NCBI RefSeq assembly: GCF_000813985.1
Contig: NZ_JWLJ01000013.1
Span: 1 to 64,000, forward strand
Reading direction: 5' to 3'
DNA length: 64,000 nt
Origin: Ruegeria sp. ANG-R
Lineage (GTDB): Bacteria; Pseudomonadota; Alphaproteobacteria; Rhodobacterales; Rhodobacteraceae
Part shown: in pieces, positions 19,523 through 28,451 of the stretch
How positions within the stretch are numbered: the stretch's first letter is position 1
Layout: every line of letters starts with the position of its first letter
Program-made: the position numbers and the translations under genes
The notes under the pieces: generated by a model
Databases searched by the model: none
What the model saw: the letters and a program-made list of their open reading frames with translations, nothing else
Told to the model about the DNA's origin: nothing

Positions 19523-19792
19523 ATGATCCACCCTCTGGCCAATAACGTCGTCATCGAAGCCTTCAGCCCCAATTTCAGAGCGGAATGCCTGGACGCGCTT
19601 TGTCTCCTGTCTCGGGCGGACGCCTACAAAAAATGGCGGAATGGTATAGATACCGCAGCGAAGAAAGACCGCACAATGCCATCGGGACCATTCTACCGGC
19701 AATGCTGGCAAACTCACTTGACGATACCAGCCCATCATACTGAGGAAATGCAGAGAATTCTGTACTCAGGTGCTAGAAGGTTGGGTGTCTGA
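19523..19792 (+). mobile_element. Remnant of an IS3-family transposase (OrfB C-terminal part)
   Basis: The first 40 codons read NNVVIEAFSPNFRAECLD and then LSRADAYKKWRNGID. This follows the DDE transposase end of IS3-type OrfB (NAFIESFNGxFRAECLNxxWFLSLADAxxKIEAWRxDYN), including the catalytic Glu in IEAF. The N-terminal part of the transposase is missing and the tail after about codon 45 is unrelated. No terminal repeats are seen. It lies 70 bases from tRNA-Arg. Inactive. Confidence 0.66.
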
Positions 19793-19863
19793 GCAATAAA
19801 AAAACGGATCTGCCTAGCCACGACTTGAACCATACAACAGGCTCGTGCCTGAAAGTGGAGTTT

Positions 19864-19941
19864 TGGCGAGCCGTGGAGGACTCGAACCCCCGACCTGAGA
19901 ATTAGAAGTTCCCTGCTCTAATCCAGCTGAGCTAACGGCCC
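19864..19941 (-). tRNA. tRNA-Arg (anticodon TCT)
   Basis: On the minus strand the acceptor GGGCCGT pairs with ACGGCTC (one G-T), the D stem GCTC with GAGC, the anticodon stem GGGAA with TTCTC around loop CTTCTAA, and the T stem GGGGG with CCTCC around TTCGAGT. The anticodon TCT reads AGA. Discriminator G and encoded CCA (19864-19866) are present. Confidence 0.94.
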
Positions 19942-20345
19942 ACTCATATTTCGGCTGTATCCGCAAATTTGACCACCTTGTCAACTTGGTGGAGATTGGG
20001 GGCACCAACGGCCTTTCCACGCAAATGTGGGTAGGGGATACTCTGAGTGAAACCAAGATGATAGCAGGATATCCTGAGCAGATGGTGCCCTCCAAAGTGC
20101 AAAACGAAGAACTGGCCAGCGCATAATAAATCGAAGAAGAAGCGCAGCACTCTCTGAATCTGATTTGATCGTGAAATATTCTGGCGCGGCCCTCCGTCCG
20201 ACAGGCGAGGTCGTCAGCCTGAGTGTAGCGACGCAGCCACCCAAGCTTGCATCATGATATCCCACCCGATCAGACCAGACATCTAATGGCACAAAACGAA
20301 ACTCGATCGCGCGCCTGCAGTATCCGCACATTGGGCTTGTACAAA
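19942..20345. other. Region upstream of tRNA-Arg with no firm gene
   Basis: About 400 bases. A plus-strand frame from about 19955 to 20126 has protein-like composition but no good start, no ribosome-binding site and no family I know. The rest shows nothing clear. The tRNA-Arg promoter should lie at the left end. Confidence 0.4.
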
Positions 20346-20789
20346 TCAGGGCTTCAGGAACTTGGCGGTTCCAACGGTTCGTTGCCTGGGTGCCTCAACC
20401 TGCCGGGGGGCGCTGCGCGTTTGCCCGGACGCGACTGTGTCACGAAACGGTTGCCTGCTGGCCGAGCCGCAGGCTACCCCGTCGCCATCCGGGTCATTGC
20501 GTTTGTGATAACCAGGTCGGCCTTCAAGAAACGGGCCCGGAACCAGCCGTTGCACAACATCGCACCCGGCAAGCGCCACCAGATGGACGACGGCCTCGTG
20601 GCGCTCATAGTCGCTGACCCGCAGATAAACGCCTATGGTAATCATCGCTGTGGTCAACGGAAGCGCCAGCACCATCAGCAGAATGCGCGCCGGTGAGATC
20701 GCCTGCCTGCGCAACGCATCTGCCCGTCGCTGCCGCCTAGTCAGGCGTGGGCTTGGGTCGCCCTGTTCCGTCGGTTTCCCGGTTATCAT
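20346..20789 (-). CDS. Membrane-anchored excalibur-domain protein
   Basis: Protein of 147 residues from the ATG at 20789 (an ATG at 20831 would add 14). A basic cytoplasmic start rich in Arg is followed by one transmembrane segment (ARILLMVLALPLTTAMITIG). Outside lies an excalibur-type calcium-binding motif: a Cys at CDVV, PGYHKRNDPDGDGVACG with the DxDxDG loop and the second Cys. Such domains occur in extracellular proteins, often beside nucleases. The start is uncertain as neither site has a good ribosome-binding sequence. The ligand role is inferred. Confidence 0.72.
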   Translation of the reverse strand: MITGKPTEQGDPSPRLTRRQRRADALRRQAISPARILLMVLALPLTTAMITIGVYLRVSDYERHEAVVHLVALAGCDVVQRLVPGPFLEGRPGYHKRNDPDGDGVACGSASRQPFRDTVASGQTRSAPRQVEAPRQRTVGTAKFLKP

Positions 20790-20861
20790 GCCGAAGGTGA
20801 TACATCCCTTATGTGGCAAAGCCATGGCCACGGACGCCGATCGCTCTAAAAAAATGCGCGA

Positions 20862-21266
20862 TCAGCGCACTACGTGAACCGCGCATTTGGCGTGGCGCAC
20901 CACATGGGTCGCGGTTGAACCCAACAGCAGATCCTGCATACCCGGACGGTGCGACGCCATAATGATCAGATCGGGTTTGTTCACTTCGGCCCAGTCCAGA
21001 ATTGTGCGCCCGGAATGGCCCTCTATAACCACCCCCCGCGCGTGCGGCACGGTAGCCGCCAAAGCATCAAGCTCGGACTGGATCGCTTTGCGCGCTTCCG
21101 AAAGATACTCGGCCGGCATGTAAGAGATCGCATAGTCTGGGATGTGCTCGACCACATGCAGCAACGTGACCTCTGCCTGAGGCGTTGCAAGCAGTTGCGC
21201 CAGCTTCAGCGAAGCCGAGCTGTCCCGTTCGGCATCAAAGGAAATGGGAACAAGGATATTGTGGTA
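20862..21266 (-). CDS. Universal stress protein (UspA family)
   Basis: Protein of 134 residues with the Usp alpha/beta fold: NILVPISFD at the start, VTLLHVVEH in strand 2 and the C-terminal IIMASHRPGMQDLLLGSTAT with HAKCAVHVVR. The glycine pattern G-x2-G-x9-G(S/T) of ATP-binding Usp reads SHRPGMQDLLLGSTA, so ATP binding is possible. The ATG at 21266 is chosen because GGAGG lies 8 bases upstream; this sequence itself lies inside the frame that starts at 21284. Confidence 0.9.
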   Translation of the reverse strand, partial: YHNILVPISFDAERDSSASLKLAQLLATPQAEVTLLHVVEHIPDYAISYMPAEYLSEARKAIQSELDALAATVPHARGVVIEGHSGRTILDWAEVNKPDLIIMASHRPGMQDLLLGSTATHVVRHAKCAVHVVR

Positions 21267-21334
21267 CATGGCTCGCGCCTCCATAGTTGCGCAGCTATCC
21301 TGCTCTGCGCGCGGTAGCTGTGCCTTGACTCAGA

Positions 21335-21661
21335 TCAGGTATCGCCGAATGTCTCGGCGACGTCGTACATCACGGGCTCAAAGCTCTTGCACAATTCGTT
21401 TACCCGCCGATTGCGCTCGCGCATTTCCGGCGTGCGCAGCATGGCCAGAAAATCCTCGCGCCGCTCCCATTGCGAATAATTGGCAATCCGGGTCTGGGCA
21501 TCATTCACATGTAATCCGGCCGAAATGAAGCCGGGCTGTTTCGAGATAAACGCGGCATAAGCATCCGTCAGCGCCTCAAGAAGATCCTGGCAGGTTCCGG
21601 GGGTCATCTCGAACGTGGTGATGACGGTCTGATAACTGTTGGTTTTGGAAATCTGCGGCAT
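21335..21661 (-). CDS. Antibiotic biosynthesis monooxygenase family protein
   Basis: Protein of 108 residues with the ABM pattern: strand YQTVITTFEMTPG, helix ending in KQPGFISAGLHVN, strand RIANYSQWERREDFLAML. These small dimeric alpha/beta barrels oxidise quinone-like compounds or bind heme; which one applies here is unknown. The ATG at 21661 follows AAGGAG. A longer frame from 21730 has no ribosome-binding site. Confidence 0.8.
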   Translation of the reverse strand: MPQISKTNSYQTVITTFEMTPGTCQDLLEALTDAYAAFISKQPGFISAGLHVNDAQTRIANYSQWERREDFLAMLRTPEMRERNRRVNELCKSFEPVMYDVAETFGDT

Positions 21662-21794
21662 ATGGCTTCTCCTTTGTAGCTGGCCCGAGCCTAGCACAGC
21701 TTTTGGAAACGCCACGCTTTTCCTGCACATGGGCTCTGTTCCAGCTCAAAAAAACTTTCTCAAAGATGAACAGGATACTAACCATCCGTTAACC

Positions 21795-22481
21795 ATGTCT
21801 GCCGATGCTGCGGCCATGGTGCGTCTGGTTCTCATCTGTATGTTGCTTTTGGCCTTGGGTGCTCCGGCACGGGCGGGGGCCTGGCTGCGCGAAAAGGGGT
21901 CAAGCTTCACCGCGATCTCGGTGACCGCTTTCAGGGAAGAGGACGACGTCTACAAGTACAAATCCTCACTCTATGCCGAATGGGGGCTGAGGCCGAAACT
22001 CACCATCGGCCTTGATGCCGAGGAACATCAGGATCTGTATGGCCATGCGCTGGTCTTTGCCCGCGTGCCGGTCGCCGATTTCGGGCCGGCTGGGCGTCTG
22101 GCAGCCGAGTTCGGCGTTGGCGCACACCACCGTCAATACGGCGCCTGGGCAATGTACAAGACAACGCTCTCATATGGCAAAGGCATTCAAACCGGGATTG
22201 GCGGAGGATGGATCAACATCGACGCCGCGCTCGAAGAGCGCACGCATGAAGCGCTGATCCACAAGCTGGATTTCACGGCGGGGCTGTCCTCGGGACGGCG
22301 GATTGATCCGCTTTTGCAGATCGAAACCTCGTATATTTCCGACCGGCCATGGTACTGGCGGGTGCGGCCCTCGCTGATGTACCGCCCGAAGACAGGAAAC
22401 CTCACCTGGATTCTCGGCGCCGAACGTAACTCGAACGACGACAATATCGGACTTAAATTTGCCCTGTGGCGCAGCTATTGA
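21795..22481 (+). CDS. Hypothetical outer-membrane-like protein
   Basis: Protein of 228 residues from the ATG at 21795; ATG at 21816 is also possible. A signal peptide (MVRLVLICMLLLALGAPARA) opens it. The mature part alternates polar and aromatic residues in short strands (SFTAISVTAF, YKSSLYAEWG, LTIGLDAEEH, WYWRVRPSLMY) and ends in LKFALWRSY, with a terminal aromatic residue. That is the look of a small beta-barrel in the outer membrane. The family is not recognised. A hairpin follows the stop. Confidence 0.7.
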   Translation: MSADAAAMVRLVLICMLLLALGAPARAGAWLREKGSSFTAISVTAFREEDDVYKYKSSLYAEWGLRPKLTIGLDAEEHQDLYGHALVFARVPVADFGPAGRLAAEFGVGAHHRQYGAWAMYKTTLSYGKGIQTGIGGGWINIDAALEERTHEALIHKLDFTAGLSSGRRIDPLLQIETSYISDRPWYWRVRPSLMYRPKTGNLTWILGAERNSNDDNIGLKFALWRSY

Positions 22482-22485
22482 AAGT

Positions 22486-22509
22486 GGGCCGTCCAAAGTC
22501 AGACGGCCC
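22486..22509. terminator. Hairpin between convergent genes
   Basis: GGGCCGTC/GACGGCCC arms around an 8-base loop, between the stops of the outer-membrane-like gene and the beta-helix gene. It could serve both strands; no T tract. Confidence 0.6.
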
Positions 22510-22519
22510 GCCACATCAA

Positions 22520-24805
22520 TCAGGTATCGATCCGCAGGATGGTTGACACTGCCCCCCGCAACCCTTCGGACCAGCGCAGGCGAATGTCGCTCTGGCTCGA
22601 ACCCTGCCTTAGCTCAACATACGGTGCAACATAGCGCACGGCGTTCAGGACGCTTCTCAGGCTGCCCAGCGTCACAACCGAGTCGCACCCGCGCGCCCTG
22701 CCCCCGAACGGCAACTGGTTCTGCGAACTGACCGTCCAGGCCGAGGACGGAGAACTTTGCGTATGCTGCACGCGCAACGGGTTCGCGCAGGGCGTATCGA
22801 TCCCGTGGAACGTATTGTTCTCAAAACTCACATTCTTGTGCCGTTCCGGGTCAAGATCAGCAAAGCTGGTATCCACCCGATCCACACGGTCGATCCGCAC
22901 GTTGTTGACGCGAAACTTGTTGCCGGTCACGGTCAGCCCGTTCAGGAAATGCCCCGTGCCATGGGGGCGGATCACCAGATAGCTGAACCAGGGCGCGACA
23001 TCGCTTGCGTAAAAGATGTTGTCGGTGATGCTCAGCGCGCTGAACGAAAAGCTGGTGAAATAATCCGGGTTCGCGTCGTGCTCGTTTGTCCACTCGATAA
23101 AGCAGTTGTCGACATAGTTCTCGGCGATGGACGAACTGTTATAGCCACCAATGATCACCAAGCCGGCGTTCCGCACGCCGTTGGCCACGTTATCGCCCTG
23201 GAAGAAGTGGTTGCCCAGCACCAGATTGTTGTCGCCGCTCAGCACTGCAAAATGATGGAACCGCGTGGCCCGGTTGTGGCGCAACTTGACGTCATTGGCG
23301 TTGGCGTTCAGCGCGATCGAGCTTCGATCCGGTACATCCAGACTTTCCTCGGTCGACAAAAACTGACAGCCATCGATCAGCATCCCCTGACATCCGCGCC
23401 CGATTGAGGTGATGCCGCGATCCTTCGGGCGACTGATGAAACAGTCCTTCAGCACAAACGTGTTCCCGCCCGGAGACAATCGGATCGCACTGCATCGACC
23501 GTTACACTGGAACTCGATCCCTTCCATGTTGAACTTCTGCAGCGCGCTGAACCCGCTGAAATCCAGCAGATATTTGAACGATGTAAAGGTGAAGGTCTGC
23601 GTGCCCGCCGCATCATAGGTCGGCGCGCTCAGCGTGATCTCACCCGTGCTTTCGTTTTTCGACTGCACATAAACCTCGCGCCCGACGCCGCTGCCGGTGA
23701 CCAGCGACCCCACCGGGATATTGGCCACATTGGCCACGTTGGTCAGCGTATCGGGATCAGACGGGCTGTAGGTCGCGATTGAGGTGAAGGTCTCGGTATC
23801 CCAGGCCGAGCTGCTTTTGACATCAAACTGCCCGTTGCGCACCACCCGACGCGTGGCATAGCCCGTCCGGTTCGGCACCGCCGCCGCCATATCGATGGGC
23901 TCGGTCACTGCAATCTTACGCCCGCCTAGATCCAGCGATTCATGGTCCGAGCTATTTAACAGCGCCTGAAACGCCTTTTTAAACGCCAGCATCTCGTCAC
24001 CAAAGGCCGTGATATAGGTCGGCAGATCGAAATTCTTGGTCAGCAGCAGCATCTTGTCGACCGGCATCGTGACCGTACCGTCGAACGAGACCTCGGACGC
24101 CATATTGGTGTTCTCTTCCAGCCGGAACTCACCTTGCGGCACATAAACCTTGCGTCCGTTCGCAGCCTGATCCGCTGCCTCAAACGCCGCCGAGTCATCC
24201 GTAACCCCGTCGCCCACCGCGCCGAAATCACGCACGTCCACCAAACCGATCATGTCGCGCAGGAACACCGAGGTCACATCGGTGATCTCGATGTCATCCA
24301 CCCGCACCACGGCACCATTGGTGCCTTCAATATCCAAACCAAAATGGCCATAAAGCGCCGCATTGCCCCATGGCATATCGACACCGGGGCGCAGGCCCGT
24401 GCCCACGATGGCGGTCACCTCATGCACGGTGCCATAGCCGGTCAGTTGCACCGCCGGGCCCTGCTCGACCAACCCGTCCACATGCGCATCTCCGGCACCA
24501 CCGGCCCAGCCCGCGATCCGCACCTCGGGCAGCGGCCCACTGATCGCCTTCACCCGCGCCTTGATCTGCAGATAGCAGCCCGGCAACAAGGGCGTCTGCC
24601 CCATATAGCGCAGCCGCTGCGGTTCTGCCGTCTTGTAAATCTCCAGACAGCCCGCAAAATCCGCATCCGCTGGAACGAACACGCCCGTACCCGACCCTTC
24701 ATAGGTCGGAGAGCCCGGCGTGCCGTCGCCACTGGACCAGACCCCAAGACCAGCCGCATAGGCGGGCGGCATGAACACGATGCCGTCGGTGATTGCCTTG
24801 TTCAT
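22520..24805 (-). CDS. Large right-handed beta-helix protein (pectate lyase/GH28-related)
   Basis: Protein of 761 residues from the ATG at 24805, which follows AAAGGGA; a frame from 24832 adds nine residues. The segment VDVRDFGAVGDGVTDDSAAF (about residues 189-208) is the hallmark of the pectate-lyase-3/GH28-related superfamily, found in polysaccharide lyases and phage tailspikes. A long stretch of short Asn- and Gly-rich repeats follows (NRATRFHHFAVLSGDNN, GNHFFQGDN, NIFYASD, GNKFRV), as in a parallel beta-helix. The first 180 residues look like a separate beta-rich binding domain. No signal peptide is present. No phage genes lie nearby. Role unknown. Confidence 0.8.
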   Translation of the reverse strand: MNKAITDGIVFMPPAYAAGLGVWSSGDGTPGSPTYEGSGTGVFVPADADFAGCLEIYKTAEPQRLRYMGQTPLLPGCYLQIKARVKAISGPLPEVRIAGWAGGAGDAHVDGLVEQGPAVQLTGYGTVHEVTAIVGTGLRPGVDMPWGNAALYGHFGLDIEGTNGAVVRVDDIEITDVTSVFLRDMIGLVDVRDFGAVGDGVTDDSAAFEAADQAANGRKVYVPQGEFRLEENTNMASEVSFDGTVTMPVDKMLLLTKNFDLPTYITAFGDEMLAFKKAFQALLNSSDHESLDLGGRKIAVTEPIDMAAAVPNRTGYATRRVVRNGQFDVKSSSAWDTETFTSIATYSPSDPDTLTNVANVANIPVGSLVTGSGVGREVYVQSKNESTGEITLSAPTYDAAGTQTFTFTSFKYLLDFSGFSALQKFNMEGIEFQCNGRCSAIRLSPGGNTFVLKDCFISRPKDRGITSIGRGCQGMLIDGCQFLSTEESLDVPDRSSIALNANANDVKLRHNRATRFHHFAVLSGDNNLVLGNHFFQGDNVANGVRNAGLVIIGGYNSSSIAENYVDNCFIEWTNEHDANPDYFTSFSFSALSITDNIFYASDVAPWFSYLVIRPHGTGHFLNGLTVTGNKFRVNNVRIDRVDRVDTSFADLDPERHKNVSFENNTFHGIDTPCANPLRVQHTQSSPSSAWTVSSQNQLPFGGRARGCDSVVTLGSLRSVLNAVRYVAPYVELRQGSSQSDIRLRWSEGLRGAVSTILRIDT

Positions 24806-24941
24806 GTAAAATCCCTTTCCCAATCGCGCCAAGCTCGCGCGCCAAAACCCGATACCGCCCGGGCCCTGAGCCCAAGCGCATGGGTCTGAGTATCGAAAAG
24901 GGATTAATCGCTGCTCTTACCACCGTGACGGTGGTGTTGCC

Positions 24942-25343
24942 TCAGGCCGACGGGTCGGAGTTGCCCAGCAGTTGTACACCATTGATCTTCCAACGGCCCT
25001 CTTGCTGGATCATCTGGTAGTCCAGCAAATGCACCCGTCCGTCACCATCGGTGATCATGACCTTCTGCCAAAGGGCTCCGCTAATCTCGCGCAGCTCCAG
25101 AAACCGCACATCCGCTGGCCGCCAGACCATCGGATAACCGCGTCGCACCATGACCCCGAAATTATCCGGGTCACCAAACAAGCGCTGGATATTGGGGCTG
25201 GCAAAGGTGAACGCGGTGGCAAAGTCATCCGCCTTGAACGCCTGTATCTGGGCCGAAATATTGGCCTCGATCTCGGCATTCTGAGCAAAAGCTACGGATG
25301 CCAGTCCGGCACTCAGGGATAGGGCAAGCAATAATCGACGCAT
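24942..25343 (-). CDS. DUF4864 domain-containing secreted protein
   Basis: Protein of 133 residues with a signal peptide (cleavage after AFA, residue 20). The mature part follows DUF4864: IEANISAQIQAFKADDFATA, then FASPNIQRLFGDPDNFGVMV, YPMVWRPADVRFLEL and a C-terminal YQMIQQEGRWKINGVQLL. The fold is probably cystatin/NTF2-like. Function unknown; the family is common in Rhodobacterales. It lies downstream of lysK on the same strand, 48 bases away. Confidence 0.85.
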   Translation of the reverse strand: MRRLLLALSLSAGLASVAFAQNAEIEANISAQIQAFKADDFATAFTFASPNIQRLFGDPDNFGVMVRRGYPMVWRPADVRFLELREISGALWQKVMITDGDGRVHLLDYQMIQQEGRWKINGVQLLGNSDPSA

Positions 25344-25391
25344 GGGGCCACCTCCTGAATCAAGAGTAGCCCCACGCGGGATCAGGTCAAA

Positions 25392-26966
25392 TCAGACCAG
25401 TTCTCCGGCCAGTGCCTTGTCGATCAGAGCAATCGTCTCTGGCACGCCATAAAGCGCGATGAAACCACCGAACCGAGGGCCCTGCGACGCCCCCAGCAGC
25501 ACCTCATAAAGCGCCGTGAACCAACCACGCATCGGGTCAAACCGCTCACGCCCGATGGAATAGACCACCGATTGCAGTGCCTCATCTTCCATCGGCCCGT
25601 CATAGGCTTCCAAGGCCGCCTTCAGCGCCTCTAGCGCCTCACGTTCCTGATCCGTCGGCGCGCGGTGTGCGCGCGTCGGCTTGACGAAATCGTTGAAGTA
25701 GCGCACCGCAAAGCCCGCCGCCTGATCGAGATCAGGGTGCGTTTCCGCCGTGGCCTCAGGCGCATAGCGGCGAATGAAGCCCCATAGCGCCTCTTTGTCC
25801 TCTGCCCCGGAAACCGACGCTAGGTTCAACAACATCGCAAAGGGAACCATCAGCGTGGACTCGGGCACATTTCCACCATGGATATGCCACACCGGATTGT
25901 TCAGCTGCGCCTTCAGGTCCTGCCCCGGATAAGCCCGCAACTGCTGATGATACTCATCATACGCCTTCGGGATCACGTCGAAATGCATCCGCTTCGCCGT
26001 CTTGGGCTTTTGATACATGAAGTACGCCAGAGATTCAGTCGGCGCATAGGTCAGCCATTCGTCAATCGAAACACCATTACCCGACGACTTGGAAATCTTC
26101 TGACCGTTTTCGTCCAGAAACAGCTCATAGCTGAAATGTTCGGGCGCACGACCGCCCAAGGCCCGGCAGATCGCGTCATAGATTTTTTCGTTGGTGGCAT
26201 GTTCCTTGCCATACATCTCGAAATCCACGCCCAGCGCCGCCCAGCGCGCGCCGAAATCCGGCTTCCACTGCAGCTTGACGTTTCCGCCAGTCACGGGCAG
26301 CGTCCATTCCTTGCCATCCTCGTCATCGAAAGTGACAGTGTAGGTCTCGGCACAAACCTTCTTCATCGGCACATACAGAACCCGCCCGGTCTCGGGATGG
26401 ATCGGCAGGAAAATCGAGTAGGTCTGCTGACGCTCTTCGCGCAGGCTTTTCAGCATGATCGCCATCACGTCGTCATACTTCTCAACGGCGCGCTTCAGGA
26501 TCTCGTCAAACTGGCCCGAGCGGTAAAACTCGCGCGCCGAATAGAATTCGTACTCGAACCCGAAGGTATCGAGGAACCGGCGCAGCATGGCGTTGTTATG
26601 CTCACCAAAGCTGTCATGCGTGCCAAACGGATCCGGCACCGAGGTCAGCGGGCATTGCAGATAGCCCTGCAGCGCCTCAGGGTTCGGCACATTGCTGGGC
26701 ACCTTCCGCATCCCGTCCAGATCGTCCGAGAAACAGATCAGCTTGGTCGGGATATCCGACAGCGCCTCAAACGCGCGCTTGACCATCGTGGTCCGCGCGA
26801 CCTCGCCAAAGGTGCCGATATGCGGCAGACCCGAGGGGCCATAACCCGTTTCAAACAGCACATATCCCTTTTCCGGAGCACCCTGCTTATACCGTTTGAG
26901 CAACCGCCGCGCCTCTTCAAACGGCCACGCCTTGGACGTCATCGCGGTTTCACGCAGGTCAGACAT
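25392..26966 (-). CDS. lysK: Lysine--tRNA ligase, class I
   Basis: Class I lysyl-tRNA synthetase, the archaeal-type enzyme that replaces class II LysRS in many alphaproteobacteria. The HIGH motif is HIGTFGEV (about residues 44-51) and KMSKS reads KISKSSGNG (about 286-294). The start at 26966 gives 524 residues, the family length; the frame is open to 27176 but the extra 70 codons have no homology. GGAG precedes this ATG. No class II lysS is in the window, so this is probably the only LysRS. Confidence 0.94.
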   Translation of the reverse strand: MSDLRETAMTSKAWPFEEARRLLKRYKQGAPEKGYVLFETGYGPSGLPHIGTFGEVARTTMVKRAFEALSDIPTKLICFSDDLDGMRKVPSNVPNPEALQGYLQCPLTSVPDPFGTHDSFGEHNNAMLRRFLDTFGFEYEFYSAREFYRSGQFDEILKRAVEKYDDVMAIMLKSLREERQQTYSIFLPIHPETGRVLYVPMKKVCAETYTVTFDDEDGKEWTLPVTGGNVKLQWKPDFGARWAALGVDFEMYGKEHATNEKIYDAICRALGGRAPEHFSYELFLDENGQKISKSSGNGVSIDEWLTYAPTESLAYFMYQKPKTAKRMHFDVIPKAYDEYHQQLRAYPGQDLKAQLNNPVWHIHGGNVPESTLMVPFAMLLNLASVSGAEDKEALWGFIRRYAPEATAETHPDLDQAAGFAVRYFNDFVKPTRAHRAPTDQEREALEALKAALEAYDGPMEDEALQSVVYSIGRERFDPMRGWFTALYEVLLGASQGPRFGGFIALYGVPETIALIDKALAGELV

Positions 26967-27185
26967 TTGGATACTCCATCGGGAAACGTGCCAGACACCC
27001 CATGCGCCCGGACCGGCCCCTGTTATTGTGCAGGTGCAGTATGAGTCAATAAAGGGCCGGGTTTTTTGGGGCAAACGACACGGAAATTCGCGATTGGTGC
27101 ACGAATAAAGCGTCTGGTTATTCCTGGCTTTGCGAACGTCAATTTTCCGCTGTTCATTTCGCAAAACACGTTTCAATTTAGTACC

Positions 27186-27929
27186 ATGGTCAAAGCACTG
27201 GTAACCACTGTCATCGTCATTGCATTAACGCTGATCTCTCAGCTCGGAGGGCTTGCTTGGATCATCGCAATGCCCTTTCGAAGGAGAGTAATAGCATTCA
27301 TCCTCGCTTACATTACGCTCTCGGTTGCTGCGGTATGGATTGCCCCTAAATTTGGGCGCGTGCCTCTATCGTGCTTCGACAGCGGCAGCCTGGCAATGCA
27401 ATCGAAAATGTACTGCGCGCTGAACAGGAACTATGTTGTCCCCGAACTAAAAGAGGCGCTGATCGACGTTTCAACGGCAATGAGTGACAAATACACAGGC
27501 ACGAAAACACTTGTACTGGATGCCAACTTCCCGTTTTTGAAAGGCTTTCCGTTGCTCCCGCATCTGTCCCACGATGACGGAGAGAAAGTTGATCTGGCAT
27601 TCTACTATCGTGACGAAAATGCCTACCTGCCAAGCCAAACAAAGTCGCCCATCGGTTATTTTGCCTTTGAGGACGGGCCAACGGTTTGCCCAAAGCAAAC
27701 ACTTACGTTGCGGTGGGACATGGCTTGGCTTCAAGGAGGCTGGCCTGACTACCAGATTGATGAAACGCGTATGAAGACCGTGTTGCAATTGTTGGTGGCA
27801 GATCATCGTATCGGGAAGGTTCTCGTAGAACCACATTTGGTCGAACAACTCGGCACCCAGAACGCAAAAATCAGATTTCAGGGATGCCGAGCCGCGCGTC
27901 ACGACGATCATATCCATATCCAGCTGTAG
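27186..27929 (+). CDS. Membrane-anchored MepA-like (LAS-family) metallopeptidase homologue
   Basis: Protein of 247 residues with two N-terminal transmembrane segments (about 5-29 and 35-54). The periplasmic part resembles penicillin-insensitive murein endopeptidase and related LAS enzymes: His129 and Asp136 in HDDGEKVD, then HDDHIHIQL at the C-terminus, with the HxH pair at 242 and 244. These are the expected zinc ligands and general-base region. It would cleave cross-links in peptidoglycan, but this is inference. Four Cys in the periplasmic part may form disulfides. It is divergent from lysK. AT-richer than its neighbours. Confidence 0.66.
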   Translation: MVKALVTTVIVIALTLISQLGGLAWIIAMPFRRRVIAFILAYITLSVAAVWIAPKFGRVPLSCFDSGSLAMQSKMYCALNRNYVVPELKEALIDVSTAMSDKYTGTKTLVLDANFPFLKGFPLLPHLSHDDGEKVDLAFYYRDENAYLPSQTKSPIGYFAFEDGPTVCPKQTLTLRWDMAWLQGGWPDYQIDETRMKTVLQLLVADHRIGKVLVEPHLVEQLGTQNAKIRFQGCRAARHDDHIHIQL

Positions 27930-28028
27930 GGTGTCCTCCGCCGGCGGCAAGTTCGCAAACTACCTGTTGAACCTCCCCGCCCCCCCTCCTATCGTGCGGG
28001 CAACAAACGTATCAATCAGGACAACCCC

Positions 28029-28451
28029 ATGACCGAGCAGATCCCACACCCCATGTCCCCGCAGGATTGCCTTGTGGCGATCATGGTGGCGGTTTCCGCC
28101 TCGGACGAGAACATCCGCACGGCCGAGCTGGTCAAGATCGAAGGCGCGGTCAACATGCTGCCGGTTTTTGCCGGTTACGATATCGACCGTACCCGCCGCG
28201 TCTCGCAGATTGTGTTTGATTTGTTCGAGCAGGAAGACGGGCTGGACGCCCTCTTTGGTCTGGTCCGCGAAAACCTGCCCGAGCGGCTGAACGAAACCGC
28301 ATATGCGCTCGCCTGTGACGTCGCCGCCGCTGACGGCACACTGGCCGAAACCGAACTGCGCCTACTGGAAGAAATCCGGTATGAGCTCAGCATCGACCGC
28401 CTGCACGCCGCCGCTATCGAACGCGGGGCCCGGGCGCGGCATACAACCTAG
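28029..28451 (+). CDS. TerB-family protein
   Basis: Helical protein of 140 residues with the tellurite-resistance TerB pattern: an acidic motif in VSASDENIRTAELVKIEG (about residues 22-39) and a second one in VAAADGTLAETELRLLEEI (about 97-115). Both match the Asp/Glu metal-site helices of TerB. No other ter genes are nearby, so a link to tellurite is not implied. Its stop overlaps the stop of dacB on the other strand. Confidence 0.85.
   Translation: MTEQIPHPMSPQDCLVAIMVAVSASDENIRTAELVKIEGAVNMLPVFAGYDIDRTRRVSQIVFDLFEQEDGLDALFGLVRENLPERLNETAYALACDVAAADGTLAETELRLLEEIRYELSIDRLHAAAIERGARARHTT

Noticed and set aside
22520..24805. Prophage or gene transfer agent locus
   Set aside because: No capsid, portal, terminase or tail genes are near the beta-helix protein.
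28029..28451. Tellurite-resistance operon
   Set aside because: Only a TerB-like gene is present; terC, terD and terZ are absent.
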